NCBI RefSeq assembly: GCF_003710805.1
Contig: NZ_RHHB01000005.1
Span: 1-64,000, forward strand
DNA length: 64,000 nt
Direction: 5' to 3'
From: Agromyces tardus
GTDB lineage: Bacteria; Actinomycetota; Actinomycetes; Actinomycetales; Microbacteriaceae
In this document: in pieces, positions 17,173 through 26,141 of the stretch
Layout of the letters: each line of letters begins with the position of its first letter
Position numbering within the stretch: position 1 is the stretch's first letter
Program-made: the position numbers and the translations under genes
The notes under the pieces: generated by a model
The model's input: the letters and a program-made list of their open reading frames with translations, nothing else
Database searches by the model: none
Told to the model about the DNA's origin: nothing

Positions 17173-18641
17173 TTCGCCACCTCCTCCGACTCAGCGGATG
17201 CCTCCGGGAGCTTCCACGACGGCTTCCGGAATCGGTAGAACAGCCAGGGTACGAGCAGGCCGAGGCCGAGCGCGCCGCCGGCGACGATCACGAAGTAGAT
17301 CCACGGGTTGCCGCCGCCGAACTGCGACGGCGGGATGAAGCCGACGAGCAGCGCGGCGAGCGAGGCCGCGAAGCCGACACCGCACAGGCCGATGAGCATC
17401 GGCGCCCGGTAGCCGCGCGGGTGGTCGGGATGGCTACGCCGCAGGCGCACGGCCGCCACGAACATGAGCAGGTACATGATCAGGTACACCTGCGTCGTGA
17501 TCACCGAGAAGATCCAGTACGCACTGGATACGTCGGGAATGAGCGCGTAGCCGAGAGCGATCACGGTCGTGATGATCCCCTGCGTCACAAGCAGGTTCTG
17601 CTGCACGCCATGCTTGTTCAACTTCTGCAGGAAGGGCGGCAGGTACCCCTCCTGGCGCGAGATCAACAGCAGGCCCTTCGACGGCCCGGCAAGCCAGGTC
17701 AGCATGCCGCCAAGCGAGGCCGCGACGAGCGCGATGCCGATGATCGGAGTGAGCCACTGCCAGTCGAACACCGCGAGCACCGCGTCGAACGCCTGCATCA
17801 CACCGGCGGTGAGCGAGAGCTCTTCGGCCGGAACGATCCAGCTGATCGCGAGCGCCGGCAGGATGAAGATCAACAGCACCAGCCCCATCGCCAGGAAGAT
17901 CGCGCGCGGGAAGTGCTTGGCGGGGTTTCGCAGCGACGACACATGCACGGCATTCATCTCCATGCCGCTGTACGAGAGAAAGTTGTTGACGATCAGCACG
18001 AGGCTCGCGAGACCGGCCCACTGCGGAAAGAAGTTCGCCGCGGTCATGGGCGCGGCCGACGGGTTGCCCTGGCCGAGATAGACCGCGCCGAGCAGGATCA
18101 GCAGGGCACCCGGAATCAGCGTTCCGATGATGAGGCCGCCGCTGGCGAGGCCTGCGACGCCCTTGGTGCCGCGCGACGAGATGAACACGCCCGACCAGTA
18201 GCAGACCACGATCACGAGCGCCGTCCAGACGCCGTTGCTCGCCAATTCGGGGTTGATCACGTAGGCGAGCGTCGAGGCGACGAACCCGAGCAGGGTCGGG
18301 TAATAGAAGATCGTCATGGCGAACTGGCACCAGACGGCGAGGAAGCCCATCGGCTTCGAGATGCCAGTGGCCACCCAGTTGTAGACGCCGCCCTTCCAGC
18401 CCGACGCGAGCTCCGCCGACACCAGCGAAGTCGGCAGCAGGAACACGATCGCGGGCACCAGGTACAGGAACACGCAAGCCAGCCCGTAGACGGCCATCGT
18501 GGGCGCGGGACGCAGGCTCGCCACCGATGCGGTCGTCATCAGCGCAAGCGCGACCCAGGAGATATAGGCCGTCGCCGGCGCCTTGGTGCGGGCCATGCCC
18601 GCCGCGTCGGCTCGACCAGCCGATGCATCCGCGGCGCTCAT
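17169..18641 (-). CDS. APC-family amino-acid antiporter (GadC-like group)
   Basis: 490 residues from the ATG at 18641 (MSAADASAGR); a 30-codon upstream extension is unlikely. Twelve or so membrane helices are visible. The first helix region (VALALMTTASVASLRPAPTMA) and YSGMEMNAVHVSSLRNPAKHFP resemble the glutamate/GABA antiporter (GadC) and related YjeM-type carriers rather than the GAG-motif permeases. The family exchanges amino acids for their decarboxylation or hydrolysis products. It is the first gene of a tightly coupled operon with an unknown membrane protein and an M20 dipeptidase, consistent with substrate/product exchange. Confidence 0.88.
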   Translation of the reverse strand: MSAADASAGRADAAGMARTKAPATAYISWVALALMTTASVASLRPAPTMAVYGLACVFLYLVPAIVFLLPTSLVSAELASGWKGGVYNWVATGISKPMGFLAVWCQFAMTIFYYPTLLGFVASTLAYVINPELASNGVWTALVIVVCYWSGVFISSRGTKGVAGLASGGLIIGTLIPGALLILLGAVYLGQGNPSAAPMTAANFFPQWAGLASLVLIVNNFLSYSGMEMNAVHVSSLRNPAKHFPRAIFLAMGLVLLIFILPALAISWIVPAEELSLTAGVMQAFDAVLAVFDWQWLTPIIGIALVAASLGGMLTWLAGPSKGLLLISRQEGYLPPFLQKLNKHGVQQNLLVTQGIITTVIALGYALIPDVSSAYWIFSVITTQVYLIMYLLMFVAAVRLRRSHPDHPRGYRAPMLIGLCGVGFAASLAALLVGFIPPSQFGGGNPWIYFVIVAGGALGLGLLVPWLFYRFRKPSWKLPEASAESEEVAK

Positions 18642-18899
18642 CTGAGACTCGATCCGAGAGCTATCGGGCGAAGGTGACTGCTCCCCCCGAGATCCGACCA
18701 CAACCGCTGGATCATGACGACCGCCTCCCACTCTGGCGCATCTCCGTGCTGCCCCCCACAGGCACCGGCCACGATCACCGAACGCATCAAGATGCGGATC
18801 TGATACTCAGGATGGTCCCGAACGGCATCACCGTCAATAGACGCCGAGGGCGTGTTGAATGCACGCCCCGGCCACGTTCTCCCGGCGGCCGAGCTCGAG

Positions 18900-20315
18900 T
18901 CAGGCGTCCGGCGTCTGCGGGCGAGGGTCGGATGTCGCGCCTCTACCGGCCCCGCCTTCCGAGGGCGTTTCCGGCGGTTTCCGCCGACGCGCACCCCAGA
19001 TCGACTTGGGAGTGCCCGGGACCATCCGGGCCCAGAACGGTGGCTCTTCCTCCTGTGCCAGAGCCGCGGGCACCTCGATATGGAACGCGGCGATCTCGTC
19101 GGCGCCGCGGTGCACCACACGGTAGAGCGCCGTGCCGATGAGCACGCCGAGCGCGATCGACATCACCGACGTGAGCGCGGTGGCGAAGTCCTCCAGACCC
19201 TCGCTCGTGCCGACCGCCTCGGTCAGCCCGACGAGCCCCGCGGCTCCGGGCACCAGCAGCCAGAAGCCCGGGAGGAACGTCAGCTGTGAGGGGACGCCAT
19301 GGCGGAGGCTCGCGATCCACAGCACGACGGGCGTCATCGCGAGGGCGCCGACGAACCCGCTCACGGTCGAGCCGACCAGCACCTGACCGACCTGCTGTCC
19401 CGCGTAGGCGACGAACAGCACCAGCAGCACCCACCAGAACGTCGACGACGGCGCCGAGAAGTGCAGGAAGTTGCCCACGGCGAAGAGGAGCACGCCGCCG
19501 ATCGCGGTCCACCAGGGGAACGGGTCGGACGCCGCCAACGACAGGTACCTCGAGCTCTCGATGCCCACCACCGTGCCCGCAGCGATGATGCCGAACGTCA
19601 GCAGGCCGAGCTGTACGAGACCGAACACGAGACGCGACGCGCCCGCCACCATCTGCCCTGCGGCGAGCTCCATCGTGCCCGTCGTAAGCACCCCTCCGGG
19701 GAGGAATGTCGCGAGCGGGGCGATCAGCAGCCGGATCGGATCACCGATCTCGACGTAGGGCGCGATCAGGAACACCGCGAGTGCGCACACGAACGCGGCG
19801 AAGACGGGGAACACCAACTGCAGTGTCTGCGATCGCACCAGCTTCGCGAGCCCGATGAACCCGCCCAGCACGAAGGCCACGACCGCACCCTGCCACGTCG
19901 GCGTCAACAGGAGCGCCAGGCCCGTCACGAGAAGCGCGTGCCCGAAGGTGCGCACGAACCAGCCGTAGCTCGGTCGCATAGCGCCGATCTCGTTCAGGCG
20001 CCCGATGCCGTCGACCGGTGCGATCGCCGCCCGCTTCGCCTGCCCCACGAGCGCGTACAGCGCGGCGATCTGGTCGAATCGGAACGACGGCGTCAGTGTC
20101 GACCGCAGCGCGACCCGGCCCTCTTCCGCCGACCCGGTCTGCACGATGATCGCCGTCGGCAACACCAAGATGTCGGTGTCATCCCGCCCATACGCGCGCG
20201 AGACGGCAAGCATCGTGTCGCGGATCCCGTCGACCGTCTCGGCTGCCGCGTTCATCCCCTCGGCGAGTCCGAGGAGGAATCGGCGGAGCATCGCGCGGTC
20301 ACTGGCGTCGGCCAT
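18900..20315 (-). CDS. Threonine/serine exporter ThrE-like membrane protein
   Basis: 471 residues containing both ThrE parts in one chain. The N-terminal soluble half begins with FLLGLAEGMNAAAETV and contains AYGRDDTDILVLPTAI. It is followed by five helices with LATFLPGGVLTTGTMELAAGQ, and then the ThrE_2-type half of further helices (FLPGFWLLVPGAAGLVGLTE). The arrangement matches ThrE of Corynebacterium, which exports threonine and serine. The Arg/Pro-rich C-terminal tail (SIWGARRRKPPETP) is cytoplasmic. It lies downstream of, and on the same strand as, the M24 peptidase gene with about 110 bases between, so they may not share an operon. Confidence 0.88.
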   Translation of the reverse strand: MADASDRAMLRRFLLGLAEGMNAAAETVDGIRDTMLAVSRAYGRDDTDILVLPTAIIVQTGSAEEGRVALRSTLTPSFRFDQIAALYALVGQAKRAAIAPVDGIGRLNEIGAMRPSYGWFVRTFGHALLVTGLALLLTPTWQGAVVAFVLGGFIGLAKLVRSQTLQLVFPVFAAFVCALAVFLIAPYVEIGDPIRLLIAPLATFLPGGVLTTGTMELAAGQMVAGASRLVFGLVQLGLLTFGIIAAGTVVGIESSRYLSLAASDPFPWWTAIGGVLLFAVGNFLHFSAPSSTFWWVLLVLFVAYAGQQVGQVLVGSTVSGFVGALAMTPVVLWIASLRHGVPSQLTFLPGFWLLVPGAAGLVGLTEAVGTSEGLEDFATALTSVMSIALGVLIGTALYRVVHRGADEIAAFHIEVPAALAQEEEPPFWARMVPGTPKSIWGARRRKPPETPSEGGAGRGATSDPRPQTPDA

Positions 20316-20425
20316 CTCACCCCCGAGCTCACGCTATCCCCAAGGCCGCGGGGGTGTCGAGCGGAGCGCGGACGATGCAGGCGGTCGCTCGCGATCGACG
20401 ACCGTCATGATGTCGCGAGGCGCTG

Positions 20426-21562
20426 CTACTCGACGATCGCCATGTCGTGGGGCGTCCGGTTGAGCCGGCGCCCGCCCTCGTCCGTCACCGTGACGATGTC
20501 CTCGATGCGCACGCCGAACTGCCCCGGAAGATAGATGCCCGGTTCGATCGAGAAGCACATGCCTGGCTGCATGGGCTGACGTTCCCCCTCGACCATGTAG
20601 GGCGGTTCGTGCGTTGTGAGCCCGATCCCGTGCCCGACGCGGTGGATGAAGTACTCCCCATAGCCGGCATCGGTGATCACGGCGCGCGCCGCTCGGTCGA
20701 CCTCCTGGCACTCGACGCCCGGTCGGACCGCCTCGAATCCCGCCTGCTGGGCTCGACGCACGATCTCATGCACCTCGCGCTCCTCCTCGGTGGGCTCGCC
20801 CACGTGGACCGTGCGGGTCGTGTCCGACCCGTAGCCGTGCTTGAGGCCGCCGAAGTCGAGCACCACCATGTCGCCGCGCTCGACGATCCGGTCGCCCATC
20901 TCATGATGGGGGTTCGCCCCGTTCGGGCCCGAGCCCACGACGGTGAAGTCGACCTGCGAGTGCCCGAATCTCCGGAGCAGCGTAGCGAGGTCGTTGCCGA
21001 TGTCGGTCTCGCTCCGACCGGCGAAGCGCACCTGGAGGATTTCCCCGTATGCCTCGTCGGCGGCCGCGCCGGCCGCGGCCAGCCGCGCGAGCTCGTCGTC
21101 GTCCTTGATCGCCCGCAGCATCGGGAGTGCCGTCGTCATCGACACGTAGGACGTGTCGGGCAGCCGGCCCTGCAGGCCGAGCAGGTGCATCGCCCACGCC
21201 GAGTCGGACAACGCGTAGCGGCCCGGCCCGAGCAGTCGCGCGGTCGCCTCGTACGGGTCGCTGCCGTCGGGCCAGTCCGCGAGCCGAAAGACCGATGCAC
21301 CGGCCGTTTCCTCCGCGTCGGGCCGTTCGAGCCTCGGGACGATCATCGTGGGCTCGCCCACGACGGGGACGACCAGCATGGTGATGCGTTCGGTGATCGC
21401 GACCGGCGCGTACCCGGTCAGGTAGAGCAGGTCGGGCCCGGGGGTGAGCAGCAGCCCGGTCAGGCCCGCCGATTCCGCGGACCGCGCCGCTCGCTGCAGC
21501 CTCGCGGCGAAGTCCGCGGCGGTGAATGGGGCAGGTTCGGCCTGCATTCTTCGATCAGTCAT
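20426..21562 (-). CDS. M24-family Xaa-Pro peptidase
   Basis: 378 residues with an N-terminal creatinase-like domain (residues 1-150) and a C-terminal pita-bread peptidase domain. The five metal ligands are visible in order: Asp in MVVLDFGG, Asp in GYGSDTTRT, His in HRVGHGIGL, Glu in FSIEPGIYLP and Glu in VRIEDIVTV. This is the full set for aminopeptidase P/prolidase-type enzymes, which remove N-terminal residues before proline or split X-Pro dipeptides. Cytosolic. Its neighbours (dipeptidase, amino-acid transporters) suggest peptide catabolism. The start at 21562 gives a normal N-terminus. Confidence 0.9.
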   Translation of the reverse strand: MTDRRMQAEPAPFTAADFAARLQRAARSAESAGLTGLLLTPGPDLLYLTGYAPVAITERITMLVVPVVGEPTMIVPRLERPDAEETAGASVFRLADWPDGSDPYEATARLLGPGRYALSDSAWAMHLLGLQGRLPDTSYVSMTTALPMLRAIKDDDELARLAAAGAAADEAYGEILQVRFAGRSETDIGNDLATLLRRFGHSQVDFTVVGSGPNGANPHHEMGDRIVERGDMVVLDFGGLKHGYGSDTTRTVHVGEPTEEEREVHEIVRRAQQAGFEAVRPGVECQEVDRAARAVITDAGYGEYFIHRVGHGIGLTTHEPPYMVEGERQPMQPGMCFSIEPGIYLPGQFGVRIEDIVTVTDEGGRRLNRTPHDMAIVE

Positions 21563-22356
21563 TGAAGCCTCCTCGCCTGAGGCCGCTTCCGTTCCGGAAC
21601 GGCGCGGACGATCCGGAATCTACTCCGATCGGGGGTTGCGGTGCGACCGACTCACGCTGTGCGGATGTCGCAGGCGCGCCGCCGCTATCGATCAGCCACG
21701 GCTCGACTGCAGGTGTTGCCGTCGACCCCGTGCTCCGAGGCGGAGCATCCGTCCTCATCCTTTTCACCGGGATCCCTCGCGCGGAACTGCTCGTCGAACC
21801 CGTTCCCGGACGAATCTGTGCCATAGATCTGCCATCAAAGGCACGAAAGCGATCCGAAACCAACTGAGACGACACGAGGAAATCCCTGATGGCCGCGTAC
21901 ACGCCCATCGGAGGGAACCAAGTCTTCGATTCGCCACCATCGAGGAGATGCTGCGCGCGATGGAGCGCGCGCTCAGCTCCCCCGGTGGCCCGCTGACTCA
22001 GGAGCTTGCGGAGCTTCTCACCGTCTGAGTCCGGGCCGAGCTCCGATAAGCGTTGAATACTCGTTGACGACTCCGCGAAGAGGTGAATGCCTCGACGAGA
22101 AAACCCGGATCAACCAAAGATTCCGCGGGACTCGAACCCAGGACCGACGGCCGCTTCATCGAGTCGCTTCCCCTGCATCGCCACCTGTCTGGCACCGTCC
22201 ACCCCTTGCACCGCCCGGAGATCCGGGCGAGGGACCATGAGCGAGTCCGCGTGCGGCCCGTCGAACGCTACCTCAAATGCGGGCCGGCCGAATAATCGTT
22301 GAATACTCCCCGAATCGGCTCGATCGCCTCAAGTGTTGTCCCCTCCAGCGACGAGA
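21563..22356. other. Long intergenic region with probable element remnants
   Basis: About 790 bases without a convincing gene. A short plus-strand frame ending at 22028 (ATIEEMLRAMERALSSPG, then a Leu-rich end) looks like the tail of a lost gene. Motif CGTTGAATACTC occurs near 22050 and 22298 and a related CGTTGAATA near 11260, close to the tRNA-Met fragment. A T-arm-like piece (GGGACTCGAACCC) lies at about 22131 without a surrounding tRNA. The region directly abuts the tRNA-Met 3' side where integrated elements would sit. Confidence 0.45.
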
Positions 22357-22380
22357 AAACCCCCGGCTGACCGGGGGTTT
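22357..22380 (-). terminator. Rho-independent terminator after tRNA-Met
   Basis: AAACCCCCGG and CCGGGGGTTT form a ten-base perfect stem with a short loop, and on the minus strand the right side runs into TTTTC. It lies five bases past the tRNA-Met 3' end, on the transcribed strand. Confidence 0.85.
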
Positions 22381-22385
22381 CATTG

Positions 22386-22459
22386 TAGCGAGGGCGGGAC
22401 TCGAACCCGCGACACCACGATTATGAGCCGTGTGCTCTAACCACCTGAGCTACCCCGCC
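22386..22459 (-). tRNA. tRNA-Met (anticodon CAU)
   Basis: 74 nt folding into a full cloverleaf. The acceptor 5' strand is GGCGGGG, the D arm AGCTCAGGTGGTTAGAGC, the anticodon loop CTCATAA with CAU, and the T arm GCGGGTTCGAGTCCCGC. The discriminator is A and the CCA is not encoded. Elongator tRNA-Met is the default call; a lysidine-modified tRNA-Ile2 shares CAU and is not excluded. The 3' half is duplicated at 11071-11107. Confidence 0.9.
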
Positions 22460-22493
22460 GGGAAGGCTGCACCGGCAACACCGGCAGAACCAG

Positions 22494-22565
<72 letters not shown>

Positions 22566-22627
22566 GTGTGCCGAAGTCGGCAACCACACGAGGATATCAC
22601 CTCTGCGGGCGTCATCCGAATCGTGCG

Positions 22628-23092
22628 TCACAGGCGGCTCGGCACCCCCGACGAGGTCGCCGCGGCCGCGAAGATCAGCAGGAAGAAGCCGATGACGAGC
22701 ACGGTGAACGCGATGCCGAGGTAGCCCAGCACGAGCCCCCAGATCGCCGCCGCGTCGCCCTGCTCGCCGCGCTCGCGGATCTGTCGTCGGGCGATGTGAC
22801 CGCAGATCACGGCGGCGATCGACGCGATCGTGCCGAGCAGCGCGAAGCCGATCCCGAGGCCGAGGCTGACCCACGCGAGTGCGTTGTGCGGGCGGTTCCA
22901 GCCGTAGGCGCCGGGCGCCGCGGCACCGGCGGGTGCGCCGTAGCCCGGCGCCTGCGGCGGGGCGTACGAACCGTAGGCCGGCGTCTGCAGCGGCGCCGAG
23001 TACACAGCAGCGGATGTCGCGGCGCCGGGCGCCGGCGGAACGGGCGGAACAGCTGCAGGGGGCGTGTCGCGGGGGTCCATGCGTGGCTCCAT
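22628..23092 (-). CDS. DUF4190-type membrane protein with Pro/Ala/Tyr-rich N-terminus
   Basis: 154 residues from the ATG at 23092 (a second ATG at 23080 is equally usable). The first about 75 residues are a low-complexity Pro/Ala/Gly/Tyr stretch (QTPAYGSYAPPQAPGYG). Two membrane helices follow, separated by the DUF4190 core: NALAWVSLGLGIGFALLGTI, VICGHIARRQIRERGEQGD, and AAIWGLVLGYLGIAFTVLVIG. The domain is common in actinobacterial envelope proteins and has no established role. The gene lies between two tRNA genes and the maltose transport operon, transcribed on the same strand as both. Confidence 0.85.
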   Translation of the reverse strand: MEPRMDPRDTPPAAVPPVPPAPGAATSAAVYSAPLQTPAYGSYAPPQAPGYGAPAGAAAPGAYGWNRPHNALAWVSLGLGIGFALLGTIASIAAVICGHIARRQIRERGEQGDAAAIWGLVLGYLGIAFTVLVIGFFLLIFAAAATSSGVPSRL

Positions 23093-23431
23093 CGGCGTCG
23101 AGCGGCGGGGGTCGAGCCATGCTACCGGGAATGCGGCCGCCGAGGCCGTCCGGCTTCCACAGTGGCGCCCGTCAGCGCGATCGCTCCCCGCCGGAACGGT
23201 CGACCCTCTGCTCGACGAGCTCGAGTCACCGCCGGCCATCACCCGGAATGTGGTTCTCCGCCGCATCCCGGTAGCCGAGTAGCCACCGCGACCGCGACCG
23301 CGAAGGCCGAGGTCCTTCCGGCTCGCCGAGGCACCGACGGCACCAACGGCACGACGACCCAGGCATGACGAAGCGGATGCCGCCGCGCATCGCTGCGCAC
23401 GCGGCATCCGCTCGCCTGGTTCGTCCAGCCC
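23093..23431. other. Intergenic region downstream of the maltose transport operon
   Basis: About 340 bases between the DUF4190 start and the end of malG. Apart from the hairpin annotated at 23373-23411, I see no coding frame, RNA gene or operator. Confidence 0.35.
23373..23411 (-). terminator. Hairpin downstream of the maltose permease genes
   Basis: GCGGATGCCGC (23373-23383) and GCGGCATCCGC (23401-23411) are perfect inverted copies separated by 17 bases that contain a further GCGC/GCGC pairing. It lies 20 bases beyond the malG stop on the transcribed strand. There is no T-run; a terminator or 3'-end stabiliser is likely. Confidence 0.55.
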
Positions 23432-24442
23432 CTACTTCACCGAGCCGGCCGTGAGGCCGCCGACGATGTACTTCTGCAGGAAGAGGAACAGCGCCACCAC
23501 CGGCAGGGCCGCGATCACGGCACCGGCCGAGAACGCGCTCCAGTCGGCGTACCGCGGGTTCGACACGAGCTTCGTGAGGCCCACGGCGAGCGTCTGCTTC
23601 TCGGTGTCGATGAGCATGACGGATGCCACGACGAACTCGTTGACCGAGCCGATGAACGAGAGCAGCGCGACCACGGCGAGGATGGGCGCCGCGAGCCGAA
23701 GGATGATCGTGAAGAAGATGCGCGCGTGGCCCGCGCCGTCGATCTTCGCGGCCTCGTCGATCGACGCGGGCACCGTGTTGAAGAACCCGTACATGAGGAA
23801 CGTGTTCACGCCGAGCGCGCCGCCGAGGTACACCATGATCAGGCCGATGTGCGTGTTGAGGCCGATTGCGGGGAACCAGTCGCCGATCGCGCTCATGAGC
23901 AGGAAGATCGCGACGACCGCGAGCAGCTGCGGGAACATCTGGACCACGACGATCGAGACGAGCCCGAAGCGCCGGCCCGTGAACCGCATGCGCGAGAACG
24001 AGTACGCCGCGAGCGCGCCGAGGAACACCGTGCCCACGGCGGTGATGGTCGCGATGATCATGGTGTTCGCGAACCAGGTGGTGAACGGCACCTGCGGATC
24101 GGTGAGGATGCGCACGTAGCTGTCGAGGCCGATCTTCGAGAAGAGGGCGTTCGAGCCGGTGAGCGTGCCCTGCGGGTTCAGCGACGACGAGATCACGAAC
24201 ACGATCGGGAACAGTGAGAACGCGATCATCACGATGCCGACGATGTGACGCCACCCCGTGGCGCGGAACCACCGGCCGAAGTTGAACGGACGACGCGACC
24301 CCGTGGGCGCGGCGGGTGCGGCAGGGCCGCCCGGACGGCGAGCCGCGTCGGCCGCCGCCTGCTTCGACGCGGCGCGTGCCTCGAGGAGCTCGCCCTCGAG
24401 CAGCCCGGCCTCGGTGCCGGGGACGTTGCGCGGATCGGTCAT
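23432..24442 (-). CDS. malG: Maltose/maltodextrin ABC transporter permease MalG
   Basis: 336 residues. After a polar, Ala-rich N-terminus of about 60 residues there are six membrane helices. The ATPase-docking EAA loop is visible near residue 215 (IDEAAKIDGAGHARIFFTII). The C-terminus ends KYIVGGLTAGSVK, the typical MalG/CUT1 ending. Its ATG (24442-24440) shares one base with the malF stop (TGATG), so translation is coupled. It forms the channel with MalF and works with the binding protein encoded upstream. No ATPase gene lies in the cluster, so a shared MsmK/MalK-type ATPase elsewhere must power it. Confidence 0.92.
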   Translation of the reverse strand: MTDPRNVPGTEAGLLEGELLEARAASKQAAADAARRPGGPAAPAAPTGSRRPFNFGRWFRATGWRHIVGIVMIAFSLFPIVFVISSSLNPQGTLTGSNALFSKIGLDSYVRILTDPQVPFTTWFANTMIIATITAVGTVFLGALAAYSFSRMRFTGRRFGLVSIVVVQMFPQLLAVVAIFLLMSAIGDWFPAIGLNTHIGLIMVYLGGALGVNTFLMYGFFNTVPASIDEAAKIDGAGHARIFFTIILRLAAPILAVVALLSFIGSVNEFVVASVMLIDTEKQTLAVGLTKLVSNPRYADWSAFSAGAVIAALPVVALFLFLQKYIVGGLTAGSVK

Positions 24443-26064
24443 CAGTTCAGCTCCTCGAGCGACTTGGTGCGGCGGAAGGCGATGATCGAGATCACGGCGA
24501 CCACGATGAAGATGATGATCGAGTAGGCGCTCGCGAGTCCGTAGTCACGCGACTGCCCCGTGAACGCCACCTTGTAGACCATCGTGATCAGGATGTCGGT
24601 GAAGCCGACCGGGATCGGCGCGTTCGAATCCCGTGGACCGCCGTCGGTCAACATGTAGATCACGTTGAAGTTGTTGAAGTTGAACGCGAACGAGGCGATC
24701 AGCAGCGGCGCGACGCTCACGAGCAGCAGCGGCAGCTTGATGAGGCGGAAGATCGCCCACGGCCGGGCGCCGTCGACGGTCGCGGCCTCCTGGATGTCGT
24801 CGGGGATCGACTGCAGCGCACCCGTGCAGACGAGGAACATGTACGGGAAGCCGAGCCACAGGTTGACGATGAGCACCGAGACCTTGGCCATGAACGGATC
24901 CGTGAGCCACGGCACGTCGGCGCCGCCGAGCAGCACCTGGTTGATGAACCCGAAGCTCTCGTTCATCATGCCGGCCCAGACGAGCGCCGACAGGAACGAC
25001 GGGATCGCGTACGGCAGGATCATGAGCACGCGGTAGTACTTGCGGCCGCGCATGCGCATGTCGTTGAACACGATCGCGAGGAAGAGCCCGAGGAAGAACG
25101 TCGACGCGACCGAGATGAGCGCGAATGCGAAGGTCCACAGGGTCACGTACACGAGCGGCACCGCGAGGCGCTCGTCGGTGACGGCACGCACGAAGTTGTC
25201 GAAGCCCACGACGATCTGCCAGCCGGGCAGCAGCTCCTCGCCGTCGTCCGAGGTGAATGCGCCCGTGCCGATGTCGGAGTACACGGTGCCGGTCGTGAGG
25301 TCGGTCATGGTGCCCGCGGCCTCGTCGTACTCGAGGGTCGAGAGGTAGAGGTAGCCGTTCGAGCCGTCGGGCGTGCTGATGGCGCCGTCGTTCGGGTCGT
25401 CGGAGAACGGCACGGCGAGCGCGGTGATCTCGTCGGTGCGGGCGATGACGTCGGAGAAGCTCAGGGAGGTCCAACCATCGAGGGCCACGGCCTTGCCGCC
25501 CTCGAGCTGGGCGTTGTCGACGGGCGTGAGCGGCTGCGTCGCCGTGCCCACGCTGACCTCGCCGTCGGGGTCGGTCACGAGCAGGCCCAGGGTGCCGAGC
25601 TGGTCGACGACGGTGACGCCGTAGGTGGGCGAGTCGGGCACGCGCTCGAGCGCGGAGCTCATGAGCGACGAGACCGCCTGCTCCTTCGAGCCGTTGTGCC
25701 CGGTGCCGTAGTTCGTGAAGCCGATGTAGGCCGTGTACACGAGCACGAACACCTGGAAGAGGATGAGGAAGATGACGCCGGGCGTGAGGTACTTCGCCGG
25801 CAGCTTGCGCCTCGAGAAGTAGATCCAGTTCACGAACACCGTGACGACCACCACGATCGCGGCGATCAGCCACTGGCCGGCCAGCGCGAGCACGAACAGG
25901 GCGTACACGGCGATCGCGTCGACGATGCCGAGCGCGATCAGCTTGATGAGGAGGATCTTCAGTCCGCCGGATGCCGCGTCCGCGATGCCCGCGGCCTGCC
26001 GCTGTCGTTTCGTCTGCTTCGGAGGCGTCTCCGTCGTGACGTCGTCGTCGATCGTGGTGCTCAT
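24442..26064 (-). CDS. malF: Maltose/maltodextrin ABC transporter permease MalF
   Basis: 540 residues from the ATG at 26064 (MSTTIDDDVTTE). There are two or three helices in residues 35-120, then a large extracytoplasmic insertion of about 190 residues (roughly 125-310) rich in Asp/Thr/Gly, equivalent to the MalF P2 loop that grips the binding protein. The core helices follow. The EAA loop is IQEAATVDGARPWAIFRLI near residue 445. NNFNVIYMLTDGGP is a conserved MalF segment. The long loop and partner genes make MalF more likely than a generic CUT1 permease. Translation is coupled to malG. An 18-base hairpin precedes it after malE. Confidence 0.92.
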   Translation of the reverse strand: MSTTIDDDVTTETPPKQTKRQRQAAGIADAASGGLKILLIKLIALGIVDAIAVYALFVLALAGQWLIAAIVVVVTVFVNWIYFSRRKLPAKYLTPGVIFLILFQVFVLVYTAYIGFTNYGTGHNGSKEQAVSSLMSSALERVPDSPTYGVTVVDQLGTLGLLVTDPDGEVSVGTATQPLTPVDNAQLEGGKAVALDGWTSLSFSDVIARTDEITALAVPFSDDPNDGAISTPDGSNGYLYLSTLEYDEAAGTMTDLTTGTVYSDIGTGAFTSDDGEELLPGWQIVVGFDNFVRAVTDERLAVPLVYVTLWTFAFALISVASTFFLGLFLAIVFNDMRMRGRKYYRVLMILPYAIPSFLSALVWAGMMNESFGFINQVLLGGADVPWLTDPFMAKVSVLIVNLWLGFPYMFLVCTGALQSIPDDIQEAATVDGARPWAIFRLIKLPLLLVSVAPLLIASFAFNFNNFNVIYMLTDGGPRDSNAPIPVGFTDILITMVYKVAFTGQSRDYGLASAYSIIIFIVVAVISIIAFRRTKSLEELN

Positions 26065-26092
26065 TCCATCCGCTCTTCCTCGAACGAGAGTG

Positions 26093-26131
26093 GCTCCGGG
26101 TCGGATGCCGTCGCGGCATCCGACCCGGAGC
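26093..26131 (-). promoter_or_regulatory. Perfect hairpin between malE and malF
   Basis: Left arm 26093-26110 and right arm 26114-26131 are perfect 18-base inverted copies (core CTCCGGGTCGGATGCCG) with a three-base loop. It fills most of the 77-base gap between the malE stop and the malF start. A transcript hairpin here could stop part of the transcription or protect the malE message from 3' decay, giving more binding protein than permease. The E. coli malE-malF gap carries REP sequences with that effect. Confidence 0.75.
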
Positions 26132-26141
26132 TGCCCGGTCG

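Noticed and set aside
21926-22028. Short plus-strand frame ending AELLTV
   Set aside because: Looks coding by codon pattern but has no start with a ribosome-binding site; at most the tail of a lost gene.
22127-22146. T-arm-like GGGACTCGAACCC near tRNA-Met
   Set aside because: No matching acceptor, D arm or anticodon arm around it; kept only as a possible remnant.
11108-22382. Integrase or transposase expected between the tRNA-Met repeats
   Set aside because: I read through both strands and found no tyrosine or serine recombinase, transposase or phage gene; the element call therefore stays tentative.
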